A stretch of DNA of 64,000 nucleotides, from the NCBI GenBank assembly GCA_947445115.1, contig CANFCG010000007.1, positions 24,868 to 88,867 on the forward strand, in the 5' to 3' direction. Source of the stretch: Comamonadaceae bacterium. Its GTDB lineage: Bacteria; Pseudomonadota; Gammaproteobacteria; Burkholderiales; Burkholderiaceae_C. Under the pieces are notes generated by a model that was not told the origin of the DNA, searched no databases, and saw only the letters and a program-made list of their open reading frames with translations. A program made the position numbers and the translations under genes. The stretch's first letter is position 1, and every line of letters starts with the position of its first letter. Positions 7,538 to 16,935 of the stretch are shown here, one piece after another.

Positions 7538-9617
7538 TAACATCCATGGCAATCGCGACAGTGGTCAGGACAACATCATCTTCATCTGGCTCATCCATAC
7601 TAGGTTTCGCATCCTCATCACGCGCATCAAAGTCGAGACGCTCGAGTAACGTACCCGACATCTCTAGCGCAATGAAATCAATCTCGCCCAGCCGCACACG
7701 GATGTGCGCGCCGCGCGGTAATTCCTTCGCCCCTAATACGGTCAACACAAGGGGCAGATTGTCCGCCCGCGCGAGGCCTTCTTTCATCACCACAGCCGTG
7801 AGCTCGGTCATGCCGCGCTGCTGCACCGCCTTGAGCGTCCAATAGCGCTCCATCGTATTTTGGACTTGGCTGTAATTGGCATACGCATCTTCAAAGCTGG
7901 CAATGATGGAGAACAGCGCCGCATCCTTGGGTTTAAACGGCGCGGCTAACGCTGCAGTCGCGCCGTGTTGGGCGGCGGCGATGATTTGCCACTGGTTAAC
8001 CAAGTCGGTGTAGCGACGCAGCGGCGAAGTGCTCCACGCATACGCAGGTACGCCAATACCTGCATGGGGCAAGGCTTTGGTGCCCATGCGAACCTTGACA
8101 CCGAACCCCAGTGAGGCCTGCGAGCGATAAATGGCTGGCACGCCAAGCGTGGCAAGCCATGCGCCCCAGGTGCTGTTCGCCACAATCATGGCCTCAGCCA
8201 CGATAAGGTCGAGAGGCGCACCGCGCACACGCGGGACAATGTCCACGCGCTCATCACCTTGAATCTCTGCGCCTTCTGCTTTGTCCAGCTTGAAGCTGTA
8301 ATCGGGACGATTGAAGGTTTCTGGCTTGCCACGCACCAACTCGCGCTGCGCTTTCAAGGCTTGAGCCAGTGAAAAAAGCCATGAAAGTTCAGGGCGCAAC
8401 TCGGTCACTTCAGGCGGGGTATCGGCAGTTGTGATGGTTGAGTCACCGAGCCAGCCAGCGGTCACGATATGGTCAATTTGGTCGTAGCGTAAATTGGCAA
8501 CCACGGGCACGCGCTCAATTTTGGTCTCGAAGCTCTTAACCACTAGCGTTGCCGCATCGTATTTCACGTAGAGCGAAACGGCAGGGCGAGCATCCTCCAA
8601 GTTAGCGCTTGCTTGCAAGGTAAAGGGCTGCACGATAGCGTCTGGCAACATCGTGATTTTTTGACCTGGCATGTAGATCGTCGATAACTTTGAGCGTGCC
8701 AGCTTGTCCACGGCATCCTCTGGTGCAATGCCAAGAGTCGGTGCGGCAATATGGATGCCCAGCGTGATTTCGTCCGTACCAAGGCCTTCCACGGAGAGCG
8801 CATCGTCAATTTCGGTCGTAGCCGAGTCGTCAATGGAGAAGGCGCGGACGTTTGCTATTGGTAGCTGGGAGATAGACCCCCCCGCACTTCTTGTCGACCC
8901 CCCTACTGCGCAGGGAGATTCAGAGCTTTTGGTCTTCGATTGCCCCTGCGAAGTAGGGGACGCCTCAAACAAAAACCGTTGCCAATGAAATTGATACGCA
9001 CTGGCTATCGCGCCTGCCGCTTGCAAAAGCACGAGCGGCGGTATTTTCGTCGCTCTTGCTGCCTGCACCACGGCCTTGTACTCGGGCGCATTCTTATCGG
9101 GTTTAAACAGAATTTTGTAGAGCTGCGTTTTGATCGGCTCTGGACAATGCCCAGCAGCCAACTCTAGAGCCCAAGCATCCATTTGTGCGAGCAATTCTTT
9201 CTTTTTCTCAATAGCGGCCAAGGCTAAAGCTAGCGTGGCTGCATCCGCTTTTTTGAAGCGCCCTTTAGTACCGCCACGCCTAAAGTAATGCGGTGCACCG
9301 TGCAGAGCAAACAGCATGGCGGCTTGCTCTGCCTGCGTCGCTTGCTCTGAGAAGTAATCCCGCGCCACCTCGGCAAAGCCAAATTCGTCCTCGGGGGCAA
9401 ACTCCCACGCCAGCGCGAGATCAATCTCGCTGCTTGCCGCTAGTGCAGCCACGACCAATGCGGCGGGCTCGGGTTTGTCAAACCGCAGTAAAACATGGCC
9501 CAGCTTTACTTTTTGGCGCTTGCCCGAGTCCATCTCAATTTGAGCGCTCGCGTCCGTCTCGCTCATCAAGCGGCCTGAGAGAATTTTTCCTGTGTCTTCG
9601 AAGAGTGCATAAGTCAT
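7512..9617 (-). CDS. RNase II/R-type 3'-5' exoribonuclease (RNB domain)
   Basis: The 701-residue protein carries an RNB catalytic domain: FSIDDSATTEIDDALSV supplies the metal-binding aspartates and RRYTDLVNQWQI is a family motif near the active site. A winged-helix N-terminal region and a weak C-terminal RNA-binding region flank it. The ATG at 9617 is preferred over a GTG at 9638. At codons about 220-240 a stretch of serine, glycine and threonine residues is encoded by a palindromic insert (8900-8959). The gene starts 14 bp from the divergent rodA start. Confidence 0.87.
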   Translation of the reverse strand: MTYALFEDTGKILSGRLMSETDASAQIEMDSGKRQKVKLGHVLLRFDKPEPAALVVAALAASSEIDLALAWEFAPEDEFGFAEVARDYFSEQATQAEQAAMLFALHGAPHYFRRGGTKGRFKKADAATLALALAAIEKKKELLAQMDAWALELAAGHCPEPIKTQLYKILFKPDKNAPEYKAVVQAARATKIPPLVLLQAAGAIASAYQFHWQRFLFEASPTSQGQSKTKSSESPCAVGGSTRSAGGSISQLPIANVRAFSIDDSATTEIDDALSVEGLGTDEITLGIHIAAPTLGIAPEDAVDKLARSKLSTIYMPGQKITMLPDAIVQPFTLQASANLEDARPAVSLYVKYDAATLVVKSFETKIERVPVVANLRYDQIDHIVTAGWLGDSTITTADTPPEVTELRPELSWLFSLAQALKAQRELVRGKPETFNRPDYSFKLDKAEGAEIQGDERVDIVPRVRGAPLDLIVAEAMIVANSTWGAWLATLGVPAIYRSQASLGFGVKVRMGTKALPHAGIGVPAYAWSTSPLRRYTDLVNQWQIIAAAQHGATAALAAPFKPKDAALFSIIASFEDAYANYSQVQNTMERYWTLKAVQQRGMTELTAVVMKEGLARADNLPLVLTVLGAKELPRGAHIRVRLGEIDFIALEMSGTLLERLDFDARDEDAKPSMDEPDEDDVVLTTVAIAMDVNEENVAAT
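8900..8959. repeat. Inverted repeat lying in frame inside the exoribonuclease gene
   Basis: A 16-base left arm (8900-8915, beginning CCCCTACTGCG) and a right arm (8944-8959, ending AGTAGGGG) match as inverted repeats at 15 of 16 positions, with a 28-base loop. The region stays in frame and encodes a low-complexity linker between the N-terminal part and the RNB domain, which is where an insert would be best tolerated. It has a poly-C/poly-G tract just beside it at 8877-8902. Confidence 0.75.
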
Positions 9618-9631
9618 GTTCCAATTGTCCC

Positions 9632-10786
9632 ATGGCACACATCCTCGACAAACCGACCCTGCTACAACGGCTGTTCTCCTTTTTTGACGGCTTTGATCTT
9701 CCCTTGATAGCTGCCGTTGGCGTGCTGGCCCTGATTGGGCTCATCAATATGTATTCGGTGGCGTCAGGCTATGACTGGCGTTTTACGGATCACTTGCGCA
9801 ACATCGTGATTGCAGGCGTGATCATGTTTAGCGTGGCACAAATACCGCCCCAGCGCTTGATGACACTGGCCGTACCGATTTACACCGTGGGCGTGGCGCT
9901 TCTCATTGCTGTGGCGCTGTTTGGTTTGACTAAAAAAGGCGCGCGGCGTTGGGTCAACCTTGGTGTGGTGATTCAGCCCAGCGAGATTTTAAAAATCGCC
10001 ATGCCGCTCATGCTGGCTTGGTGGTTCCAAAAGCGCGAAGGGCAATTGCGACCACTCGATTTTTTAGTCGCCACGCTGCTGTTGGTAATCCCCGTGGGAC
10101 TGATCGTGCGGCAGCCCGATTTGGGCACCGCTATCTTGGTGCTATCGGGTGGGCTCTATGTGATTTTTTTTGCAGGTCTGCGTTGGCGCTGGATTGTGCC
10201 GCCGCTAGTGATTGCCTTCATTGGCATTGCGCTGGTTCTGATATTTGAAGACCACCTCTGCGCCGATGATGTTAATTGGGTCGTACTGCACGAGTACCAA
10301 CGCCAGCGCATTTGCACCTTGCTGGACCCCACCAACGACCCGCTAGGCAAGGGCTTTCACATCATCCAGGGCATGATTGCCATTGGCTCGGGCGGCATCT
10401 TTGGTAAGGGTTACTTTCAAGGCACGCAAACGCATTTAGAGTTCATCCCAGAGCGTACGACTGACTTTATTTTTGCTGCGTACTCTGAAGAATTTGGCTT
10501 GCTAGGTGGTTTGGTTTTAATTGGCACTTTTGGTTTCTTAATCCTGCGCGGACTGGCTATCGCATTGGCTGCGCCCACCTTGTTTACGCGATTACTCGGC
10601 GGTGCAATCACCATGATTTTTTTCACCTACGCCTTTGTCAACATGGGCATGGTGACGGGCCTATTGCCCGTGGTTGGCGTGCCGCTACCTTTTATTAGCT
10701 ACGGCGGCACGGCGCTGGTCACGCTGGGGCTGGGCGTCGGCATTTTGCTGTCCATTGCTAAAGCCAAACGCTTGGTGCAAACCTAG
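9632..10786 (+). CDS. rodA: Rod-shape-determining peptidoglycan polymerase RodA
   Basis: RodA is a SEDS-family glycosyltransferase that, with PBP2, builds the side wall of rod-shaped cells. The 384-residue protein has about ten membrane segments, with GARRWVNLGVVIQPSEILK, RQPDLGTAILV, PERTTDFIFAAYSEEFG (containing the conserved aspartate) and the C-terminal VVGVPLPFISYGGTALV. The ATG at 9632 is fixed by the MAHILDK start. The usual mreB/C/D and mrdA neighbours are not upstream; instead the start lies 14 bp from the divergent exoribonuclease. Confidence 0.94.
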   Translation: MAHILDKPTLLQRLFSFFDGFDLPLIAAVGVLALIGLINMYSVASGYDWRFTDHLRNIVIAGVIMFSVAQIPPQRLMTLAVPIYTVGVALLIAVALFGLTKKGARRWVNLGVVIQPSEILKIAMPLMLAWWFQKREGQLRPLDFLVATLLLVIPVGLIVRQPDLGTAILVLSGGLYVIFFAGLRWRWIVPPLVIAFIGIALVLIFEDHLCADDVNWVVLHEYQRQRICTLLDPTNDPLGKGFHIIQGMIAIGSGGIFGKGYFQGTQTHLEFIPERTTDFIFAAYSEEFGLLGGLVLIGTFGFLILRGLAIALAAPTLFTRLLGGAITMIFFTYAFVNMGMVTGLLPVVGVPLPFISYGGTALVTLGLGVGILLSIAKAKRLVQT

Positions 10787-10796
10787 AGATAAGCCT

Positions 10797-11657
10797 ATGA
10801 AGCAAGTCGCCATTATTGGAGTCGGCAACATGGGTGCAGGTATGGCGCGTTGCCTGCTTGGGAAGGGTTATGCGGTGCGCGTCATCGACATTGATGTGGC
10901 AAAAACCGAAGCATTAGCGACTCTCGGCGCAATCGTTCATAACAACGCGAGCACCCTGCCTGATGGCTGCCCAGTCGTCATCGTGTGCGTTGTCGATAGC
11001 GTCCAAGTTGAATTCGTACTACCCACCATTACCGCTTCCAGCGCTGGTGCTCGCACCGTCATGCTGTGCCCGACCATCGCCCCCGAAGACATAGAACGCT
11101 TCTGCGCAAGCCTTACTAGTCGTGGCCTACAGACCATTGATGCGCCCATGTCAGGCGGCCCCGCGCGAGCCGAGAACGGCACGATGAGCTTAATGGTGGC
11201 GTGTACCGATAGCTTGTTCGCAGAGCATCAAACTTTGCTAAATGATTTGTCGACACAAATTTTTCGCGTGAGCAACAAGCCAGGAGATGGCGCACGCATG
11301 AAGCTGTGTAACAACTTGCTGGCTGGCATCAATTTAGCTGGCGCTGCCGAGGTGCTGGCGTTGGCTGAGCATATGGGACTCGATACAAAAAATGCGCTTG
11401 CCGTTATGCAAGCCTCCAGCGCGCAAAGCTGGATCGGCCAAGACCGCATGAGCCGTGCATTGGTGGGCGACTACGTGCCGCGTGCGCACATGACGCTGCT
11501 AGCCAAAGATACGAAACTCGCGCTAGCGATGGCGGCCAAGGCAGGCGTGGATTGCCTTGTGAGCAAGCCTGCTTCGCAAGCCTTTACGGATGCGGCTTCC
11601 CAAGGATATGCCAGTTTAGATGATGCTGCGTTGTTTGAATTTTTTAGAAAAAAATAA
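10797..11657 (+). CDS. NAD(P)-dependent 3-hydroxyacid dehydrogenase (HIBADH family)
   Basis: The 286-residue protein has an N-terminal Rossmann fold starting IIGVGNMGAGMARCL and a family signature DAPMSGGPARAENGTMSLMV. The catalytic lysine lies in ARMKLCNNLLAG. Members include 3-hydroxyisobutyrate, tartronate semialdehyde and L-threonate dehydrogenases; I cannot tell the substrate. The gene follows rodA by 10 bp and its last base is the first base of the next start codon, so rodA, this gene and the CREST-type gene are probably co-transcribed. Confidence 0.85.
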   Translation: MKQVAIIGVGNMGAGMARCLLGKGYAVRVIDIDVAKTEALATLGAIVHNNASTLPDGCPVVIVCVVDSVQVEFVLPTITASSAGARTVMLCPTIAPEDIERFCASLTSRGLQTIDAPMSGGPARAENGTMSLMVACTDSLFAEHQTLLNDLSTQIFRVSNKPGDGARMKLCNNLLAGINLAGAAEVLALAEHMGLDTKNALAVMQASSAQSWIGQDRMSRALVGDYVPRAHMTLLAKDTKLALAMAAKAGVDCLVSKPASQAFTDAASQGYASLDDAALFEFFRKK

Positions 11658-12445
11658 TGCAACAAACTATTCACGAACGCCGCCTTTTGCTAGCAGTTGT
11701 TGCATTTTTTGTCCTGGGTCTTGTCGGCCATTTCGTACGACCCCTAACGCCAGACGTGGTCAAAGCATTAGTCGCTCAGCTGGGTCTGCATAGCAACTTA
11801 GGTGGCAACCACTTCGTCGATAGCCGCACTTGGCTGAGTATCCCCAACGCAGCCGATGTGTTATCCAACTTGCCGTTTGCTATTTTTGGTGTTTGGGGCT
11901 TACTGCTGCAAGCCAATACCCGCAAGGCTTCCCAACCCTATGTAGGTCGTGAAAGCTTTGTACTCACCCTATTTTTTGTAGGCCTCATCTTCACCGCGAT
12001 AGGTTCGATGCTCTATCACCTTGCGCCTAGCGACAGCACGCTCTTGTGGGACAGGGCGGGCATGGCCTTCGCCTTTGCTGGCATGCTGGGCGTGGCCGCG
12101 TCCGAACGTGTCAGCAGCGCAAGCGGCATCTGGCTTGGCTTAGCGACTTTGCTAGCTGGAGCGATTGCGCTACTCGTTTGGTCGCAAACTACAGATGTGT
12201 TGCCGTGGCTGACGTTGCAGTTTGGTTGCATGGCGATGATTTTGGTTTTGGCCATCACCCGCAAACACGTCAAAAGTCTAGGCGTATCGCTCTATGCTGT
12301 CGTCGCTTGGTACGCGCTGGCAAAAATATTTGAATCAAACGATCACGCCATTTTTGAGGCCACGGGGCACTGGGTGAGCGGGCATACGCTAAAGCATTTG
12401 GCGGCGAGTTTGGCGGCACGGCCTGTGATTCGAGTACTCAAATAA
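11657..12445 (+). CDS. Ceramidase-like CREST-superfamily membrane hydrolase
   Basis: The 262-residue protein has about seven hydrophobic segments. The CREST superfamily (alkaline ceramidases, Per1, PAQR receptors) keeps metal-binding histidines and an aspartate. Here they could be H121 in GSMLYHLAPS, D132 in LLWDRAG, and H243 and H247 in GHTLKHLAAS, with a matching NAADVLSNLPFAIFG near residue 65. The family hydrolyses amide or ester bonds inside membranes, mostly in lipids. The function in this bacterium is unknown. The next gene is an LplT-like transporter, so a link to lipid turnover is possible but only inferred. Confidence 0.68.
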   Translation: MQQTIHERRLLLAVVAFFVLGLVGHFVRPLTPDVVKALVAQLGLHSNLGGNHFVDSRTWLSIPNAADVLSNLPFAIFGVWGLLLQANTRKASQPYVGRESFVLTLFFVGLIFTAIGSMLYHLAPSDSTLLWDRAGMAFAFAGMLGVAASERVSSASGIWLGLATLLAGAIALLVWSQTTDVLPWLTLQFGCMAMILVLAITRKHVKSLGVSLYAVVAWYALAKIFESNDHAIFEATGHWVSGHTLKHLAASLAARPVIRVLK

Positions 12446-12458
12446 AAAGGCGTCTTAA

Positions 12459-13775
12459 ATGTCCAATCCCAACCAATTCACCCTCTTAAAACAACGCCGT
12501 TTCGCGCCCTTCTTTTGGACGCAATTTGCAGGCGCCGCAAACGACAACTTGTTTAAGTTTGCGCTCACCGTCATGGTGACGTATCAACTTAGCGTCTCGT
12601 GGTTGCCGCCCAATCTTGCGGGACTGGTGATTGGTGCCGTATTCATCTTGCCGTTTGTTTTGTTTTCTGCCACCAGCGGCCAATTGGCGGACAAGCTGGA
12701 TAAAGCTGCCGTCTTTCGCTTCGTGAAGAACCTAGAGATCGCCATCATGCTGCTGGGCGCTTATGGCTTTTATGCCAGCCACGTTGTTGTGCTCTTGGTC
12801 TGCGTATTTTTGATGGGGCTGCACTCCACACTGTTTGGCCCCGTCAAGTTTGCCTACATCCCGCAGGTGTTGGATGAGCGCGAAATCACGGGCGGCAATG
12901 GCGTTGTGGAAATGGGCACCTTCGTCGCCATCTTGCTTGGCAACGTGGTGGGCGGCGTCTTGGTCGCCCTGCCCGAGGTGGGGCACTCCGCGGTGGCTGT
13001 GGCCTGCATCGCCTTGGCGGTGCTTGGGCGTATGGCTGCACAAGCGATACCCAGTGCGCCTTCCACCGATCCCGATTTGGTGATGAACTGGAACCCCATC
13101 TCCGAAACGATAAAAAATTTGAAGCTCGCGCACAGCAACATCGTGGTGTTTCGCTCTTTGCTTGGCATCAGTTGGATGTGGTTTTTTGGCGCGGTGTTTT
13201 TGGGTCAATTTCCAAGTCTTGCCAAAGATGTGCTCCATGGTGATGCGAATGTAGCGTCGCTGCTCTTGGTGGTGTTTTCTATTGGCATTGGCGTGGGCTC
13301 GCTACTGTGCGAAGTGCTGTCCAAACGACATGTCGAGATGGGACTCGTTCCTTTTGGCGCGATCGGCATGAGTGTGTTTGCCATCGATTTTTATTTTGCA
13401 GCGCATGCCCTGCCAGCGTCCATCGAGATGGGCATTGCCGCTTTTATTGCGCAGCCCCATCACTGGCGCGTGATGGCAGATTTGGCTCTGCTCGCTTTAT
13501 TTGCAGGGCTTTACAGCGTGCCCATGTATGCACTCGTGCAATTGCGTACCAACCCATCGCACCGCGCGCGCATCATTGCGGCCAACAATATCTTGAATGC
13601 GTTCTTTATGATCGTTAGCTCCATCCTGGCGGGTGCGTTGCTGTCGCTAGGCGCAACCATTCCGCAAATCTTTTTGTTAGTCGGCATTGCCAATGCCGTC
13701 TTCACAGGCTATATTTTTTGGCTCACGCCAGAGTACATCCAACGCTTTAAAGCTATTGCGCCTTGGTCTCGATAA
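12459..13775 (+). CDS. MFS transporter, LplT/lysophospholipid-flippase-like
   Basis: The 438-residue protein has about 12 membrane segments and opens [21 protein letters not shown], the start typical of LplT and of the fused acyltransferase-flippase proteins. [12 protein letters not shown] and [13 protein letters not shown] are also LplT-like. LplT moves lysophospholipids across the inner membrane for re-acylation. No acyltransferase domain is attached here. It overlaps mnmA by 23 bp at their convergent ends. Confidence 0.78.
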   Translation: MSNPNQFTLLKQRRFAPFFWTQFAGAANDNLFKFALTVMVTYQLSVSWLPPNLAGLVIGAVFILPFVLFSATSGQLADKLDKAAVFRFVKNLEIAIMLLGAYGFYASHVVVLLVCVFLMGLHSTLFGPVKFAYIPQVLDEREITGGNGVVEMGTFVAILLGNVVGGVLVALPEVGHSAVAVACIALAVLGRMAAQAIPSAPSTDPDLVMNWNPISETIKNLKLAHSNIVVFRSLLGISWMWFFGAVFLGQFPSLAKDVLHGDANVASLLLVVFSIGIGVGSLLCEVLSKRHVEMGLVPFGAIGMSVFAIDFYFAAHALPASIEMGIAAFIAQPHHWRVMADLALLALFAGLYSVPMYALVQLRTNPSHRARIIAANNILNAFFMIVSSILAGALLSLGATIPQIFLLVGIANAVFTGYIFWLTPEYIQRFKAIAPWSR

Positions 13776-14886
13776 CGCCGCCGCCCAAGCACACCTCGCC
13801 GTCATACAGCACGGCAGATTGCCCTGGCGTCACGGCCCACTGCGCATCTTTAAAATCAAGCGCAAAGCCTTGCTGGGTCAGGCTTCCAGCAGCGCCGAAT
13901 GCACAAGCGCTATCTGCTTGTCGATAACGTGTTTTAGCGGCGTAATTGCCAGCCTCACTCGAATTTTTAGGCGGCTCGCCTGCCACCCAACTCACATCCA
14001 ACGCCGTCAGTTTGTGCGACAGAAGTAATGGGTGCTCGTGCCCTTGCACGGCAATGAGTGTGTTGGTCGCCATGTCTTTGCGTGCCACAAACCACGGCAC
14101 TTCAGGCGCGCCCTTCACACCACCAATACCCAGTCCTTGTCGCTGTCCCAGCGTATAGAACGACAGCCCCACGTGTTGCCCAACGGTGCGCCCCGTCTCG
14201 TCTTTAATCTTGCCCGGCTGGTTGGCGATGTAGCGGTTTAAAAACTCACGAAACGGCCGCTCGCCAATAAAGCAAATGCCTGTCGAGTCTTTCTTCTTCG
14301 CGTTGGGTAAGCCAATTTCATCCGCGATGCGGCGCACTTCGGTCTTGTGCAATTCACCCACAGGGAATAGCGTTTTACTGAGCTGCGCTTGATTGAGTCT
14401 GTGCAAAAAGTAGCTCTGATCTTTTGTGTTATCGAGTCCCTTGAGCAGCTCGTATTTGCTGGTGGCATCATTCAAACGCACTCGGGCGTAATGCCCCGTG
14501 GCAATTTTTTCTGCGCCTAGTCGCATGGCGTGATCTAAGAATGCTTTGAACTTGATTTCGGCGTTACACAAGATGTCGGGGTTGGGCGTGCGCCCCGCGC
14601 TGTACTCGCGCAAAAATTCGGCGAAGACGCGGTCTTTGTACTCGGCTGCAAAGTTGACGTGCTCGATCTCGATGCCCAGCACATCGGCTACGGCAGCAGC
14701 ATCGACGAAGTCGATATTGCTAGAGCAAAACTCGTCGTCATCGTCGCCTTCCCAGTTTTTCATGAAGATGCCAATGACCTCAAAGCCTTGTTTTTTGAGC
14801 AAATACGCTGTCACGGCGGAGTCCACACCGCCCGAAAGACCCACGACAACTCGTGTTTTTGATTTTTGATTTTGTTGGTCCGTCAT
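13753..14886 (-). CDS. mnmA: tRNA-specific 2-thiouridylase MnmA
   Basis: MnmA thiolates U34 in the wobble position of tRNAs for Lys, Glu and Gln, using ATP and a sulfur relay. The 377-residue protein has the PP-loop [31 protein letters not shown], the catalytic cysteine in [14 protein letters not shown] and the second cysteine in [11 protein letters not shown]. The ATG at 14886 gives [20 protein letters not shown]; the longer open frame upstream has no homology signature. Its start is 17 bp from the divergent queC. Confidence 0.95.
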   Translation of the reverse strand: MTDQQNQKSKTRVVVGLSGGVDSAVTAYLLKKQGFEVIGIFMKNWEGDDDDEFCSSNIDFVDAAAVADVLGIEIEHVNFAAEYKDRVFAEFLREYSAGRTPNPDILCNAEIKFKAFLDHAMRLGAEKIATGHYARVRLNDATSKYELLKGLDNTKDQSYFLHRLNQAQLSKTLFPVGELHKTEVRRIADEIGLPNAKKKDSTGICFIGERPFREFLNRYIANQPGKIKDETGRTVGQHVGLSFYTLGQRQGLGIGGVKGAPEVPWFVARKDMATNTLIAVQGHEHPLLLSHKLTALDVSWVAGEPPKNSSEAGNYAAKTRYRQADSACAFGAAGSLTQQGFALDFKDAQWAVTPGQSAVLYDGEVCLGGGVIETKAQ

Positions 14887-14903
14887 AGTGGAAAATTGTA
14901 TCC

Positions 14904-15638
14904 ATGCAAACACCTCACCCCGCTCCTCCGCACAAAGCAGCCCTCGTTCTTTTTTCGGGCGGTCAAGACTCGACCACGTGCCTTGCGCAGGCACTCTCCA
15001 AATATGACCGCGTGGAAACGCTGGCGTTCGATTACGGTCAGCGCCACCGCGTGGAGCTCGATTGCCGATTGACGGTACTGACTGAAATAAAAAAACAATT
15101 TCCGCACTGGGCGCACAAGCTTGGCGAAGATCATCAATTTGATATGGCGCTGCTGGGGCAAATCAGCGACTGCTCGCTCACGCGCGATGTGGCGTTTGAA
15201 ATGGAAGCCTCTGGCCTGCCTAATACATTTGTGCCAGGGCGCAACTTATTATTCCTCACCTTTGCCGCTGCGCTGGCGTATCGGCGCGGTCTACAAGTCA
15301 TCGTCACAGGCGTGTGCGAAACCGATTTTTCTGGCTACCCCGACTGCCGCGACGACACCATGAAGGCGATGCAAATTGCGCTCAGCTTGGGCATGGACAA
15401 GCGCTTTTTAATCGAGACACCACTGATGTGGATTGACAAAGCCCAAACGTGGCAACTAGCTGAAGACTTGGGCGGCAAAGCCTTGGTCGATTTGATTGTG
15501 GAGCACACGCACACCTGCTATTTGGGTGATCGTGTGCATCGGCATGACTGGGGTTATGGCTGCGAACTGGGCACTAAGACTGCCTGCCCCGCTTGCGACT
15601 TACGTGGCAAGGGTTGGGACAAATACAAGGCTAGTTAG
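14904..15638 (+). CDS. queC: 7-cyano-7-deazaguanine (preQ0) synthase QueC
   Basis: QueC converts carboxy-deazaguanine to preQ0 with ammonia and ATP, in the pathway to queuosine. The 244-residue protein has the ATP-binding loop [10 protein letters not shown] at 18-27 and four cysteines likely to hold zinc (C205, C220, C228, C231) in HTCYLGD, GCELG and [19 protein letters not shown] is a strong family marker. Together with mnmA it makes a small divergent pair of wobble-base modification genes; no riboswitch fits in the 17 bp between them. Confidence 0.96.
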   Translation: MQTPHPAPPHKAALVLFSGGQDSTTCLAQALSKYDRVETLAFDYGQRHRVELDCRLTVLTEIKKQFPHWAHKLGEDHQFDMALLGQISDCSLTRDVAFEMEASGLPNTFVPGRNLLFLTFAAALAYRRGLQVIVTGVCETDFSGYPDCRDDTMKAMQIALSLGMDKRFLIETPLMWIDKAQTWQLAEDLGGKALVDLIVEHTHTCYLGDRVHRHDWGYGCELGTKTACPACDLRGKGWDKYKAS

Positions 15639-15951
15639 CTGGAGCGGTCGTGCCTTTTTTAGCAACATGAGCTGCTTTGGCTTTCTCTTTAAACGCTATC
15701 AACTCATCACGCGAAAGCTGATCGTCTTTATTGACGTCAATGCGGTTGAAAACCTTGGCCAGCTTCGGATTACCAGCCGCCTCGGCACGGCTAATCATGC
15801 CATCTTGGTTCGTGTCTAACTTGTTGATGCGGGCATTAGCACTTGCACGCGGCTTGCTACCAGGTGCACCGACGATGTCTGAGCCCACCTTGGTCGCCTG
15901 CGCAAAAACAGATGCAGAAAAAATGGCTGCTGATAAAACGAAATATTTCAT
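15631..15951 (-). CDS. Small secreted EF-hand protein
   Basis: This 106-residue protein has a signal peptide (residues 1 to about 18) and two EF-hand loops: [12 protein letters not shown] at 46-57 and [12 protein letters not shown] at 72-83, so it probably binds calcium in the periplasm or outside. The second loop has Asp where Gly is usual at position 6. The C-terminus is lysine- and alanine-rich. Its last 8 bp overlap the end of queC on the other strand. Function unknown. Confidence 0.78.
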   Translation of the reverse strand: MKYFVLSAAIFSASVFAQATKVGSDIVGAPGSKPRASANARINKLDTNQDGMISRAEAAGNPKLAKVFNRIDVNKDDQLSRDELIAFKEKAKAAHVAKKGTTAPAN

Positions 15952-15963
15952 AAGAACTCCTTT

Positions 15964-15993
15964 TTTGGATTCCCGCCTTCGCGGGAATGACGG
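15964..15993. repeat. Dispersed palindromic repeat (copy 1)
   Basis: The core ATTCCC-N8-GGGAAT is at 15969-15988 and is perfect. The same 27-bp unit (consensus CCGTCATTCCCGCGAAGG plus CGGGAATCCA) recurs at 31616, 45169 and 53547. It lies between the 5'-nucleotidase stop and the EF-hand gene, just beyond the 3' end of the nucleotidase gene. Confidence 0.85.
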
Positions 15994-15995
15994 CC

Positions 15996-16910
15996 TTAGG
16001 CCGCGTTAATGATACCGCTCGCCACATGCCCAGACGGCACATGTTCGGATGCTGCTGTGACGTGCCTTGTTTGATCGTCAAAGAAAAAATCAGGCTCGAA
16101 CTCGCGCAGGAACTCGCCCTTGGCGAGACCGCCTAGAAACATGGCTTCGTCCACTTCGATGTTCCAGCTCATCAAGGTGCGAATCGCACGCTCGTGTGCG
16201 GGTGCGCTACGTGCCGTCACTAGCGCGGTGCGCAATCGCATGGGCGCTGTTTTGCTGTCATTCCCCACGGCTTGCAAATGCTGGAGCGCCTCCAGCAACG
16301 GCTTGAAAGGCCCCGCAGGCAGCGGCACGGCGGCGCGTTCTTTCTCGTGTTTTTGAAAAGCATCCAAACCCTTGGCTTGAAAAACCTGCTCAGCTTCGTC
16401 GGAGAATAGCACCGCGTCACCGTCAAAAGCAATACGCACTTCCAGCGGATGCGCGGCGCTTGCCAGCTTGGATAGCGGATACACCTGCGCGGCGGGCACA
16501 CCAGCATTGAGCGCAGCGCGAACGTCTTCCAAGTTCACAGACAAAAATAAGTTGGCATGCAGCGGCTTTAAATACCGCCACGGCGCTTCGCCTTTGGTGA
16601 AGGTGCCGCGCTGAATCGCCAGCCCATAGTGCTGCGCTGAACGGAACACGCGCATGCCTGAAACGGGATCGTTACGCGACAAAATGACGACCTCGACACG
16701 CGGTTCGGCCAGCGGCGAGCCGTCTTCGGCTTGGTTAAATGACAGCAGTTTTTTGACCAAGGAAAACGCTACGCCAGGTTTGGCGGGTTCTTCCAACTTG
16801 TCCAGCTGCAAGCGCATATAGGCTTTGTCGTTGTGATTTTCAAAGACGGTGTTCTCCGCTTCAAAATCAAAAAGCGCTCGGCTGGAGATAGCGACGATGA
16901 GTTTGTTCAT
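15996..16910 (-). CDS. Cytosolic 5'-nucleotidase (NT5C1-like family)
   Basis: The 304-residue protein matches the 5'-nucleotidase family found in many proteobacteria and related to vertebrate NT5C1A. It begins MNKLIVAISSRALFDFEAEN, then has VVILSRNDPVSGMRVFRS, VRIAFDGDAVLFSDEAE and a C-terminal MFLGGLAKGEFLREFEPDFFFDD, in which the aspartates form the HAD-like active site. It removes phosphate from nucleoside monophosphates in the cytoplasm. The gene stands alone between T2SS genes and a repeat. Confidence 0.86.
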   Translation of the reverse strand: MNKLIVAISSRALFDFEAENTVFENHNDKAYMRLQLDKLEEPAKPGVAFSLVKKLLSFNQAEDGSPLAEPRVEVVILSRNDPVSGMRVFRSAQHYGLAIQRGTFTKGEAPWRYLKPLHANLFLSVNLEDVRAALNAGVPAAQVYPLSKLASAAHPLEVRIAFDGDAVLFSDEAEQVFQAKGLDAFQKHEKERAAVPLPAGPFKPLLEALQHLQAVGNDSKTAPMRLRTALVTARSAPAHERAIRTLMSWNIEVDEAMFLGGLAKGEFLREFEPDFFFDDQTRHVTAASEHVPSGHVASGIINAA

Positions 16911-16935
16911 AAAAATTTCATTGGCTATCTGTCAT

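Noticed and set aside
14886..14904. Possible preQ1 riboswitch before queC
   Set aside because: There are only 17 bp between mnmA and queC starts, and the region has no room for a preQ1 aptamer.
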